From the NCBI RefSeq assembly GCF_029873635.1, contig NC_080418.1, positions 150,343,748-150,407,747 on the forward strand: a stretch of DNA of 64,000 nucleotides. Direction: 5' to 3'. Of the stretch, positions 34,677 to 46,600 are shown piece after piece. The notes beneath the pieces were generated by a model. It was not told the DNA's origin. It was given only the letters and a program-made list of their open reading frames with translations, and made no database searches. Each line of letters begins with the position of its first letter. Positions within the stretch are counted from its first letter, which is position 1. The stretch comes from Malania oleifera. Taxonomy: Eukaryota > Streptophyta > Magnoliopsida > Santalales > Ximeniaceae. Position numbers and translations under genes: made by a program.

Positions 34677-35469
34677 TTCAAATCCTATTGTTCTGAGGCT
34701 TGTGATACTTAAACCACATTTTTTTGTGTCTCTTTCATTTTTGCATCCCTTTCTCTCCCGAGCACTCTCTCTACTCTCTCTCTCCGTCTTTCTTGTGCGA
34801 ACACAAACCCTAGGGTTTCTGGTTCGACTCCCTCTTGTCTCCTCTCTTCTTGCAAACGAAAATCAGATCTCAAAGCCCTAGCTGTCGCCCTTCCCTTTCA
34901 CTCGATCTTTCTTTTCAATCTCCTAACCTTATCATCTTTCGCTCTCTATTCTATGTTTTCGAAACCTTGAAACTTCAGCTCATTGTTCCCCTTGTAGACT
35001 CTTGAATGATCTGAAACCCTAGGGTTTCAAATCTTGAACTCCTCAAAGCTTTGGTTTGCTGAACCCACCTTCCCTTTTTCAAAAATAAACCCTAAGCCGA
35101 GTTCAAGCAAAAAAAACTAAAACCCTTTTGGCTCTCATTTCAGTTTTCTGAAAAGCTGAAGACCATGCTCGCCTTGGAAATGGTGAGACCCCCACTCGAC
35201 GGTGGAGTATCCAGCTATAGCGACACTCGACGTGGGATTCGAGGAGGTCTGTTCGTCTCTCGAAGATACTAGCAGATAAGTTTTTTTCTTCCTCTTTTTC
35301 ATCTTGATTTTTATTTCTACTTGTGGTTGGCTGGTATATGATCCAAATATTATGATTTTTAAAAACGGGCTGTGGGTTAAAAGATTTTTATGGGCCTGGG
35401 GTTTTAAAAAAAAGACATGGGCTTTGGGGTTTTTAAAAAGATAAATGGGCTCTGTGTTAAAAGGTTAGG

Positions 35470-35568
35470 TGGGCTTCGGGTTCAAAGGGGCTCAGGGTTA
35501 AATGGGCTTGGGGTAAGCTTTCAGATGGGCTTCGGGTTCAAAGGGGCTCAGGGTTAAATGGGCTTGGG
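35470..35568 (+). repeat. 43-bp direct repeat in a GGGCTT-rich tract
   Basis: A unit starting TGGGCTTCGGGTTCAAAGGG occurs unchanged at 35470-35512 and 35526-35568. The wider tract 35340-35960 is built of many degenerate copies of GGGCTT/GGGCCT plus A/T spacers. Confidence 0.75.
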
Positions 35569-37789
35569 ATCAGTTTTAAAAGGCAGGCCCGGTTAATTTT
35601 TTTAAAAACAAGCGGGCTTCGGAGAACTTCAAAACGGGCTTTCATTTAAAAACTCAAACCGGGCCTGAAGGTGGGTTTCAAAATTTGATAGTTGGGCCTC
35701 GCAACTTTCATTTAAAACGGGGCCAAGTTAAAACTGTTTTAATGGGCCTGAGGGTTTAAAGCTTGGAAACTGGGCCTTTACTTTTAAAATCAAAACTAGG
35801 CCTCAGGTCCCTTAAAAAAAATTGATGGGCTTCGGGTAATTTTCCAAAACCAGGCCCAAGGTGAAATTTTAAAACGGGCTCAAATTAAAATTTTCAAACG
35901 GGCCGGGTTCACTTTTAAAACAATGGGCTGGATTAAAATGGATGGGCCTCGGGTTGTGGGTTTGATTCGGATCAGAAGGTATGAACCTTGATTCAGGTTA
36001 GAAGTTTGGGTGGTTCCTCAAAACGGGTTTGAACCCGAATTAGGATTCGGGTCTGGGAGGTTGGGACTGGTCTAATTTAAAGCCATCTCAGGTTCAAGCT
36101 GGAACCTGAGGCTTGGGGTGAACACCTGCATTCATGCTCACACACATACCACTATCACATGAACTGAACAATTCAAGAAATACGCACTTAGACTCTTACC
36201 CTTCTTTCTCTTTCTCCTTCGGTCTTCCTCCTCTTTCCCTTGCATCTGTCTGAATGTTTGTTCTGGTGTGATGAGTTTTCTGCAATCCACTTGGCTTCTC
36301 TGTCTGAGCGTGAATCAATTCTCTGCTTCTGTAATGCAGAGCTTCTCTCTGCTCTCTGCACTGTGTAGTGCAAAGCTCCTCTCTGCTCTCTCAATTTCTG
36401 CAAAGTGTTTCAGCAATTATCTGATCCCCTCTCGATTTCTGCTTTCTCCCTTTTTCTCTTAATTTCAACAGAGGTTTTCTAATGCCCTGTAATTGTCCCC
36501 TGCTACAGTGCAAGCCTCCTTATTTATAGGGAGACTCGAGGTCTAATTGGTGCCAAAACTTTCCAGCGTGGCTTCTTCCAATAGAATTTCCCCTTAACCC
36601 AATGTCAGGGAATAATTCTTTCTTAACAACTTTTTATTCCTTTTAGGCACATGTGATTTTGCACTTTTCTGAATTTAATTTGCTGATGTGTTATCTCCTT
36701 TTTGTGCGCAGGTGAACACGGGAGGTCCAGCTGGCAGGCAGGGATTGGAGGGCTTTTTCTTTTCTCTATTTTTTGTAAAAATCTTTATGTATCTCCTGTA
36801 TTATGATGTACCCCTGCCTTTTCTTTGTACTGCAACATTTGCATGCACACATTTGTGTGTGCAAAGGATGTACCCCTGTACCCTTTTCCCTGCAACAGTA
36901 GTTTGTCACATGTAACATTCTTATTTCCCTGTATTGTGCATTTCCTGTATTTTGGTATTTTGTCTTTCTGTATTTTTTGTATTATTTTTTATTTCCTGAA
37001 TCTCTGCAATGTCACTTTGTACCTCTTACTATTCGGGCACGTGCCCCTTAATAAAATATGTAACATGGTGCATTTTTTATTTAATTTGGACTAAAATTTC
37101 TGCACCAAAGTTGACCAAACTTTCCTAAAAGACACTTGGTAATAACAACGTGACCTTAAGCTCTCAGAAAATAACAAAGGGTCTGTACTTAAAACAAAGA
37201 CTCAATAAAACACCCTTTTAAAATTAAAATTAAAAGACCCAGTTGAAAGACTCAAATTGAAATAAAAAATTAAGACTCAAACTAAAGATTAAAACGAACT
37301 CAATTTCCAAATAAAAAGAGACAAGGAACTCAATTTTGTAATTTAAGGGAAATCAAATTAGAAGAACTCGATTTTAAAATTAAAAGGGCTTGATTTTTTT
37401 TCAAAAAACCAAGGACTTACTTCACAAAACCTGTCCTAAAAGGGATTGACTTTGAAATAACGGGACATTCGCTAAAGTTAGAAAAGAAAACTCATTTTGA
37501 AATAGAAATTAAAAGGACTCAACATTTTCCTGGATTAATAGGACTCAAACTTGAAATAGGAAGACTCTATGACTGGGACGTCAAAACGGGACTCTAATTT
37601 TGGAAAGGACTCAATTGAAAACAAACCGGGACTTTGATTTGAAATAGAACAATTAGTGCTCGATCGGACTTAAAGTCAAACTTTTTTACACAGGGTCTTT
37701 TAGGAGGGTCTGGTTAAAATTGGGGTGTCAACAACAATAATAATATTATTATTATGATGAATATAATGATAATGATGATGACGATGATG

Positions 37790-38424
37790 TTGATAGAAAA
37801 ATAAACTTTATTATAAAGCAGGTGAAAAGAGCAAAAATCTAACAAAAGAAAATAGAAAATAAAATCACATCATCTTACTAAAGCACTCCAATCTTTGATG
37901 TTACCTTGAAAACAGCACCCCTTAAAACAGTCAGCACTATAAGCCCAAAGAGAAGCTTAAGTAACGAATCCTGTCCCATATGAGTCCCACAGCACATCTC
38001 CAAAACCTTTTAGCATCCTTCCCTTTCCCAATACCAGGAAAAGCAATAATTGACAGATCTTCCACTAATATGGGGCAAATCCCCACATTTCACCAAGCAC
38101 CCAAAAATGAGAACTCCACAAATTCCAAGCAAAAGAACAATGAATAAACAAGTAAATCACATCCTCCAAACTGTTTCGATACACAAGACACATCTCGTGA
38201 CAGAACTTTAGAGGGCCTCCTACTCCTGTAGCAGGTTGTTGGTGTTAAACCTATTAAGAGCCATCAACAAAACAAAAGCCTCTATCTTAGAAGGAACTCA
38301 TCAATCTTCATAAAAATCTTTTCCTTGAAATGCTCAAAGACAAAACTCTTACCATCGCAGCTGGAGAACTGACAACTCTCCGGTAAAATGAATAAAGAAG
38401 ATAGCTCCTCCACCTCTCTATTAT
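37790..38424 (-). mobile_element. L1 LINE fragment, 3' end (interrupted by an RTE LINE)
   Basis: Reverse-strand frames, though broken, contain GKGKDAKRFWRCAVGLIW near 38000, which matches the C-terminal zf-RVT region of plant L1 ORF2. A downstream tail rich in A/T triplets lies at 37730-37790. Another piece of what appears to be the same L1 continues at 40426-41270 beyond the RTE insertion. Confidence 0.6.
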
Positions 38425-40425
38425 AATAATACAACAAAACCAAGCCTTAAGTCCCACTAGAGGGGGTTGGCTATATGAATCATTTTCCGCCAATTTATAC
38501 GAAGATGTATCATTTCTTTTGATAAATTCAGAGCCATTAAATCTTTACTCACTATCTCATTCCAAGTTATTTTAGGTTTACCCCTTCTACCCCTTCTACA
38601 ACCCCTCATAGTAACTGACTCACTTTTCTTCGCTAGTACACTATGTGGCCTACGTTGCAAGTGCTCAAACCATCTAAGGCGTCCCTCCCTTATCTTATCT
38701 TCTATAGGAGATATACTTAACTAACCACGAATATGTTCATTTATTAATTTATATTTCAGTGATATACCACTCATCCATCTAAGCATTCTCATCTCGGTCA
38801 CTTTTACTTTTTGGATGTTCTGTTTTTTCGTCGTCCAATATTCTGATCCATATAGCATAGCTGGTCTTATAGCCGTCCTATAAAACTTCCCTTTTAATTT
38901 TAAGGGTATTCTACGATCACAAAGCACACTTGAACTTTTACATTTTACCTAACCTGCTTTAACTTTACGCATTACATTCTCTTCAATTTCCCCTTAAGCT
39001 TGCACAATAGATCCAAGGTATCAAAATCTACAAGTGCTATTTATTTCTTCATCATCAAGTTTAACTTTGTCTCCAATATTCATCCTACTATTACAGAAAT
39101 TACATTTCATATATTTTATCTTATTTCTACTTATCCTAAAGCCTCTAAATTCCAAAACTTCTCTCCATAATTCTAACTTAACCTCTACTCCGCCCCTAGT
39201 TTCATCAATCAATACAGTATCATCTGCAAACAACATACACCATGAATCCTCATTTTGGATACTCTTAGCCAATTGATCCATCACTAAAGCAAAAAGATAA
39301 GGGCTCAGAGCAGATCCTTGATATACACCTATGGTGATTGGAAATTTTCGAGTCTCCCCATCTCTAGTCCTTACACTAGTCATTACTCCATCGTACATAT
39401 CTTTAATGACATCAATATACCTACTACATACACCTTTTTTTTTTTTAAACCCACCATAGAGCTTCCCTAGGACTATCAAATGCTTTCTCTAAGTCAATAA
39501 ATACCATATGCAAGTCCCTCTTCTTTTCCCTAAACTTTTCCATTAATATTTTTAAAAGATACATAGCTTCTATAGTAGATCTCCTAGGCATAAAGCCAAA
39601 TTGATTTTCTGAGACCTTCGTTTCTAGCTTTAATATTTGTTCAATTACTCCTTCCCAAAATTTCATTGTATGACTCATAAATTTAATTTCATGATAGCTA
39701 TTACAATTTTGAATATCTCCTTTATTTTTGAATATAGGTATTAAAATGCTTTTCCTCCATTCATCTGACATTTTCTTAGTTTTTATAATTGTGTTAAATA
39801 AATTAGTCAACCATATAATTCCATTATCATCTAAGTATTTCCAAAATTCAATTATGATGTTATCTGATCCTATAGCTTTTCTATTTTTCAACTTTTTTAG
39901 TGCAAACTTAACTTCATTAACTCTAATTTTGCAAATAAATCTCATATTTTTAGTCTTTTTTTCATTTGTCAATTCTAAGTTTAAGCTTTCTATTTGGTTT
40001 TCATTAAACATTTTACTTTAGTAATTTCAACATCTTTCTTTTATGTCATCTTCTTTAACCAAAACAATATTATCCTTACTTTTTATACATTTTACCTTAC
40101 CTAAGTCCTTACTCTTTTTTCTCTAGCTCTTGCAAGTTTAAATATACATCTTTCCCCTTCTTTTGTCTCTAATCTATCATACAAATTATTAAATAATCTA
40201 TGTTTAGCTTCACTAGTGACCTTTTTTGCATCTTTTCTTGTCTCTTTATATTTTTCAAAGCTATCCATGTTTCTACATTTTTGTCACGTTTTATAGAAAA
40301 ATTCTTTTTGTCTTTACGACTTTTTAGACATCTTCATCCTACCACCAACTTTCTTTACTATTTGAGAAATTTTCCCTTGATTCACCTAAATTCTCTTTTG
40401 CTACCTTTTTGATAGAGTTAGCTAT
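38425..40425 (-). mobile_element. RTE-type LINE, 5'-truncated
   Basis: The reverse-strand coding sequence runs right to left. A linker (VAKENLGESR, KESWW, YDRLETKEGERCIFKLARAR) comes first. RT follows with KNRKAIGSDNIIIEFWKYL, QFGFMPRRSTIEA, VFIDLEKAFD and the catalytic FADDTVLIDE (about 39215-39245). The typical RTE C-terminus is last ([31 protein letters not shown], ending NWRKMIHIANPL). The endonuclease domain is missing. The tail near 38425-38445 is GGCTTGGTTTTGTTG followed by A/T triplets, as in RTE elements. Frameshifts and stops are frequent, and no active product can be made. Confidence 0.85.
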
Positions 40426-41270
40426 CATAATCCCATGTAAAATGAAAGTCTCAAGAAAAAGCATCCCTCTCGATAGTAAGAAAGACAATATTGCAAGGAA
40501 AAGGAATAAGATAATGCCCCCCCTCCAACCAAATAAACCCAAGAAATTTTTTTTTTCCCCAAAACCTAATATGATTACCTCTTCCAAAATGAAAAATTGT
40601 CTTAAAAAACAAGGATAAACTTGAGAAATGCATCTCTAAGGACCTTGAAAAGAGCTTCTAACAATTAGCATCCCACTCATTATTTTCCAAGCCAAAATTT
40701 ACATTTTTATTACTATGTGCCAAAGAAAATTCACCTCCCAAAGGAACCTCCAACCATTTAGCCACCAGATAAGTGTTTTTAGACACCAAATTACCAAGAT
40801 TCAACCCACCTTCTTCCTTATATGTACACACCACCACTCACCTAACCAAATTATCTCTCTTCTCCCCTACACCTAACTAGAGAAAATCCCCCATAATCCT
40901 CTCCTTTCCAACCATCCAACTATTTTGCGGCCTTAGATACCACTATTCCCCAAAGCCAATGAATGAGGCTTTCCATCCAACATAACTCCTAAATAGATCA
41001 AAAGTCACTCTAAAGCACCATACCCAGCCAGGAAGGTCATCTCCAAAATCCTCTTAGGACTAAAATCAATGGGCCCAACACCAACTTTTCTTAGATAATT
41101 ATGATAGGAGGCTTTAAAAATTTTACATATAGTGAGAAAGTTAAAAAAAAATTCAACATGGTAATCAAAGAATATAATGATATTATCTGCAAACTACAAA
41201 TGAGACACTACCTCCTCTTCACCCACCTTAATACCTCTACTACTTTTAATATTATAATAATTTATTATTA
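40426..41270 (-). mobile_element. L1 LINE fragment, 5' piece
   Basis: Degenerate reverse-strand frames read L1 ORF2-like text: GVGPIDFSPKRILEMTFL and YLGVMLDGKPHSLALGNSGI near 40950-41070 (compare the YLGMPLGG region after the RT), and LVAKWLEVPLGGEF near 40740. The order fits the minus-strand L1 whose 3' end is at 37790-38424, with the RTE element inserted between. No complete domain remains. Confidence 0.5.
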
Positions 41271-41614
41271 TACATAACATTTATATAGGGTGTAGTTAGG
41301 GCCGATGAGCCAAAACAATGGGAACAACTTGGTTCCAAAAAAAAATAGGATGCCTATGGTAAATGTAACGCACTTGTGGTTGAGCATGGGAAAGGGATCT
41401 TATGTTTTTGTGAGAATCCTCATTTCCAGGAAATGTGAAATTATTGCCATGTCATGTCCCAGGTCAGAACAAACGTGGGAATGGGGCATCATATTTGCAT
41501 GAATCCTGGTGGATGTGAACCAAATGCCACCTTAGGAGTAAATCTTAGAGCCATGTCCTTTTGGGATTAGTGGTTTTCACTCTCATTGGTGCTTATCTTT
41601 GGAGTATCCCTATT

Positions 41615-41660
<46 letters not shown>

Positions 41661-42290
41661 CCATTAGTGTAGTCGAGAGATTGAAGAGGCATAAGAGAAG
41701 TATTTTGTTGCTTAGGGTGATAGTAAGAGAGATCACCTTGTGAGTTAGGATACAGTGAGGGGGCATAAATAAGAAGAGAGAGTTTGGGACTTGGTTTTTT
41801 GGAATTTGGCATCTGAAAACATCTTTCTCATGGAAAAATGATTATGGAGGTTTTCATGATAAACAAACTCCCTTTGGCATAAGGATACTAAGAATTGAGT
41901 ATGATATTCATCATAATGGGTGGAATGCCTATGAAATTGCTACTCATGCAAGCTAGAAGTTTGTCTGTGAAATACCTCACTTGTTTTTCCCTTTCATGGT
42001 TGCTAACATTGTGGTATTCTCTTCTAGGCAGATCCCTTGATGGTGAAGTTACTTTGGTAGTTTTGGTGCCTTGATCCTTGCACAATGGTGCAATCATTTT
42101 TTACTTTTTGGAGGGGTCTTCATTCAAAATCTTAATAAAAGAGAAGCTTTTGAACTTTTCAATTTATTTAGTGTCGGAATCTTTCATCAGTCATTCAAGG
42201 TGTGAAACTCATAGTTGGCACGGGGTAGATTTTTTATCTTGTAAGTCCCTTCTATTGCCTTACTGATGCTTCCCTATGCAGAGTGTAATT
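41271..42290. other. Intergenic, with (CT)n and possible MITE remnants
   Basis: A (CT)n run lies at 41619-41657. The phrase GGTTGAGCATGGGAAAGGGA with CCAAATGCCACC (about 41370-41535) resembles termini of small MITEs, but I could not pair ends. No gene is seen. Confidence 0.35.
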
Positions 42291-42294
42291 TGTT

Positions 42295-43060
42295 AAGCTA
42301 AGGTTCCTTCTAAGATCAAGGCATTTATGTGAGTTTGGTTCTAAGTAGGATTAATCCTAATGACTTATGTAAGGAGGCCTAATAAAGCAATCAGTAGTTC
42401 CTGCAAAATAATGACACAAATAAGTACCTTTCCTTGCACTGTTAGTTGGGTAGGCAGCTTTGTGAAGTGTGGTGATTCCGCGAGCAGTGGATGACTTTAT
42501 GCTGGTGAAGTTTTGGTGGTTAAGTAGAAGTAAGAAAGGTAAACTTTTGTTGTCGTTGTGCCTGGTACACTATTTTTTAAATCCTGCAGAGGGAGAGGAA
42601 TGCTAGGATTTTCAAAGATAAAATCATGCCTTCCTAGTTGTTATGGGATGGAGTAGAGTACTTCATCTTTAAGAAAATGTAGGGATTTGGAATAAGTTGT
42701 TCGGTGTCTTTATGGAGAATTGGGTTTGGTGGAAGATTTATTATGTGTCTCTTTATAGGATTTGGAAATAAGTAGATGGTTTCGTTTTGTGGACTCGTGA
42801 GATCCTTGCAGTTTTGGGGATAGAGAGGATGCTGTATTTTCTCAGGGAAGAAGAATTCAGGTACTTTGCTATAGGAAAGGATTCAGCACTTGGCTTCTCT
42901 GTCTTTCGCAGAAGGCTGTTTTGAAGGGGGTGCCTTCTTCAGATCGGAAGGCGGTTCTATTTTGATTATTTTTTTTTATTTATCTTTTTTCCTAAGGATG
43001 ATGTCTTGTTCTCCTCTTTGTACATTCTTTCCTCTATAATAAAATATCTCTTCTTTTTTC
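42295..43060 (+). mobile_element. L1 LINE 3' fragment, plus strand
   Basis: Broken frames contain KVPSKIKAFM followed by LMTYVRRPNKAIS (about 42302-42395) and ERNARIFKDK (about 42593-42622). These are the classic zf-RVT motifs at the C-terminus of plant L1 ORF2. The 3' UTR-like tail ends with AATAAAATATCTCTTC at about 43040. Confidence 0.7.
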
Positions 43061-43389
43061 CCTTTTTCTTTTTCCATTCTTAGCCTTTTTACTTTCTTTT
43101 TCATTTTGTATTTTTTTAAAAACTGTTCAGCCCTAGCATATTACTGGCAACATTGGGAAACAAATGCAAAAGGGAAGACAAATATAAATAGTTGAGTGCT
43201 GGTATGCGGGATAATTTAATAGTAGAACTGAGAAGATTACCAGGTCATTATGTGCACCATTTTGCTGTCCAACAAATCTGCCTGCAGGATTGATGATCCA
43301 TGGAGAACCCAAGCAATTCGAAAACCTTTAGACCTTCTTTCAAGCCAAAGGATAACAAAATCAACCAACTGAACCATCATTACTATGTG

Positions 43390-43695
43390 CTATAAAGCCT
43401 CCAGCGATATTGATGCCTTGGTGAAAACAGAAAGAACAAATGGTGCTTCTTCCCCTGGGTGGATAGTTGTAGGCACAATAGTGTAACCCTTTGGATCAGG
43501 CTCCAAGACCATTTCACATGATATTTCTCGGGAATTGACATAATCTGTCCCACCAACTGATTCATGTAGGTAAATGTTGTAAGCAGCACGACGGCCACGA
43601 GTTTTGAGTATCCTCATCCCAATATAAAACATCATTGAATCATGACTAGATTGGTAATTCCTGAAACCGGCTGTTGTTCTTGAGAAGCTCACACC
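43390..43695 (-). CDS. DEK1: DEK1 final exon: C2-like domain end
   Basis: 102 codons including stop: GVSFSRTTAGFRNYQSS, then GRRAAYNIYLHESVGGTDYV and EAPFVLSVFTKASISLEAL, TAG at 43392-43390. This is the end of the C2-like (C2L) domain that follows the protease core and supports membrane or calcium interaction. The 3' UTR lies below 43389, its end undetermined. Confidence 0.93.
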   Translation of the reverse strand, partial: GVSFSRTTAGFRNYQSSHDSMMFYIGMRILKTRGRRAAYNIYLHESVGGTDYVNSREISCEMVLEPDPKGYTIVPTTIHPGEEAPFVLSVFTKASISLEAL

Positions 43696-46600
43696 CTAGA
43701 TAAATATGGGATTAGATGAGCTTATTATGAATGCAATAAACAAGAGTAAGCCTTGCATATTTACAAATATGCCATAAAAGATAGGCACCAAGTATACCTG
43801 AGTTAGGGTGATGAAAACATGAATTGGAACAGAAGCATCTGGCCCAGTCGCCCTCATCCGAAACTGTGGATTTTGATTCCATGTATCATAATCTTGGCAG
43901 CCACCAGCACTGTAACCTCGCCATTGCCCATGAACAGAATAATGCATCTCTGGGGGATAGATTCGGCAAACATAGATTGATCTAAAATGAATCTGAAAGT
44001 CTTGCCAAGACATCCAGAATATACCATCTTTTGACTGTTCAGAAAATGCATGATCAGGTACATGATGTCAAGATTTTATTAGAAGTAATGAATGCAATAA
44101 TCTGAAAATGCTCACGGACCAAACAGTGGACATTATGAAGCAAAATGTCCTCGACATGAGGTGCACAGAAGCAGAGCAAGTACCTGAGGAACATGCTTGA
44201 GCTTGTGCTTCATCCTATCAGTCCATTCAGATGATGAATCAGACCAAGGGCCATTCCACTCAACTTCATTTGCCCATGGATTTCTAATTTGGACAAGCTT
44301 GTGACCATCTACCTCTCTTACCTGAATAAAATTTAAGGAGCAATACCTTAAGTAAAAATCTCTGTTTTTGATATGTGAAAGGAGTAATGAGATCAGAGTT
44401 GGAATTTCAATGCACCTGCAATAATGAGTATGCATGCCCTTGCACAATGCCGCTAGAGGATATGTGCACGTCAGAACCTGAAGGGCTCCCAGCACCAAGT
44501 AGAAATCCCTCTTGCTTGAAGCGCAACAATTGAGACCATAGCCTTCCACTTGCAAGATCTATCTGTGCCTGTGTGCTTCTCATGTCAATTTCTTCACCAG
44601 CCCCTCCAGTGAGGTCCACCAGAGCATCCTGGACAAGCCCACCTTCTAATGCTTCATAAGAGCCATGCAGTTTAGCATATGCCTTCTCCAATATAGAGAC
44701 CCATAGTTCACTTCCCTTCCTACTTGTAGCAAATGCTGGTTTACCAGGGGATTCACAAGGAATCCAATCATCCACAACAACAGGGACCCACTCACCCTAG
44801 AAGGATTATACAAACAGAGTAACATTTATTTAGCATCTTGAGGTAACATGCTGACCATAAAAATGCAATCATAAGTCCCTGGTCCAGTATAACAAAGATC
44901 CTATGGTTCCTTGATGCTGCAATGTTAATTTCAATAGATATTTGTGATCTTGTAAGGGCGAAAAAAAAGCCACCTAAAATGATCAAAAGCGCAGGCAGCT
45001 ATTGTTGCAAGATATCAAGCAACTTCATTAAGTTGAGCATAGGAGTAGCAATCGGAATGAATTTAAACATTGGCAAGGATTAGATACAACCTTACTGAAT
45101 TTGGCCCGAGCTGCGCCCCAACCCCAAAAATAAAGGCAGCAACATTAGCAATGCTCAATTTACAGAATGCAAAAGTATAACCAGTTTGCTGTCCAAAGTG
45201 CATATGTTGTACATTGAGCTCCATAAAAAAATAAAAAAATAAAAAAATAATTTAAGATGGAAAAAGAAATTTCATTAAGAGAAAAATATATAAAGCCGAG
45301 GATTAGACATCTTCCAAAAGACAACAAATTACAATAACAAAAGAAAGAAAGTCATGTTCCATAAAAGTAGCCTATTGATCACTGTAGATCAGAAACACAA
45401 ATGCCCTCAAAGCAACCGGTTGAAAAGGTCAAACAGGTGCCAAAACCCAATTCTGGCCCAAAGTAAAGATACAGACAAACCACATCTATTAAATCCCTAG
45501 CTCCACAAATGATAATATTAGGGTTAACACAAATCTCTATTTAAGATATTAAGTGATAAATGAAAAAAAAGCATAACTGCATAAGCCATGAAAAATAGGT
45601 TAACATATCAGTTCCATACATTAATGGTACAAGGGAAAATAGAAAATTGGCTTTAAGAGCCCAATCATTACACTAGCATGGATGAACAGTCTCCAAATCA
45701 GATTGGTCTTCACCATGGCTTGCGGTTATCGTATTAATGGTTCAGTAGGCTCCATGTACTGTAGCCTTGGTGGTACCACTTGGTATCAAATAATGCACAC
45801 AAAATAAAGAATTCTCAACAGTGAAGTCAGCTCCTTCAAGCAGGACCAACGTACAACACAAACTAAATGTAGTTCTACTCTGAATAAAATTAGCAGATAG
45901 AGGGTCTTTTATACGCTTACAATGCTTGAGGAATAAGAAAACTAATTCTAGAAATCTATATAAACTAAAGTATTAGTTCTCTAATTAAAAATATTCTAGA
46001 ATCTTATAGATACATTTTTTAGGAGCAGGAAACATTTAGACAAAAAAACATTTTTGTGTGCTCTCTTTTAGCTGGAACATAAAAGTAAATTTTGGACTTT
46101 CAGTTGTTTTTTAGTTCTCATTGTACAAGGGCTCCTTTGTTGCCTTCAATACAGTGGATTCCTGATTAAAAAACTATAATTTTATTCCATAATACAAATC
46201 CTACAAGAGGCGTATATATAGAGCATCAAGGAGACTGGCAGAACATGAGAGAAAGAGCTGCGAATGTGGGGGAGAAATAGAAGAGTCAAATGACTATTGA
46301 CCAAAAGTTCTACAATATTACAAGTTTGCCACCGCCTTTCCACAGTTAAAAGTGCTTGTGAGGGTCCAAGAAGTAATCTGTAATTACTTCTTGAGAAGTG
46401 CTTTTTCCCCTCAAAAGAAGTGATTAACAAAAGTAAGTTTTCTCATAAGTACTTGTTGTACAAACCAAACACTAATTTTTCATATAAGTTCTTATGTTTA
46501 AGTACTTAAAATAAGTACTTTTTTCAAGAGATGCCAAACAGGGGCATAATGCCAAAGGGAACTACATTAACCCAAATCCTCAGTTTCTTAATCCTCCAAT

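Larger units (their letters stand above)
33340..37732 (-). repeat. Very long LTR-like sequence, possibly Tat/Ogre type
   Basis: Read on the reverse strand it starts TGTTGACACCCCAATTTTAA (37732), has a TATA box (CTATAAATAAGG, about 36517-36528) and ends just before TTAGTGGCGACT (about 33330-33341). That motif resembles the sequence following LTRs of Tat/Ogre elements, where the primer-binding site starts TGGCGACT. LTRs of 4-5 kb occur in that group. No coding region or second LTR is in the window and I found no TSD, so boundaries and family are inference. Confidence 0.4.
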
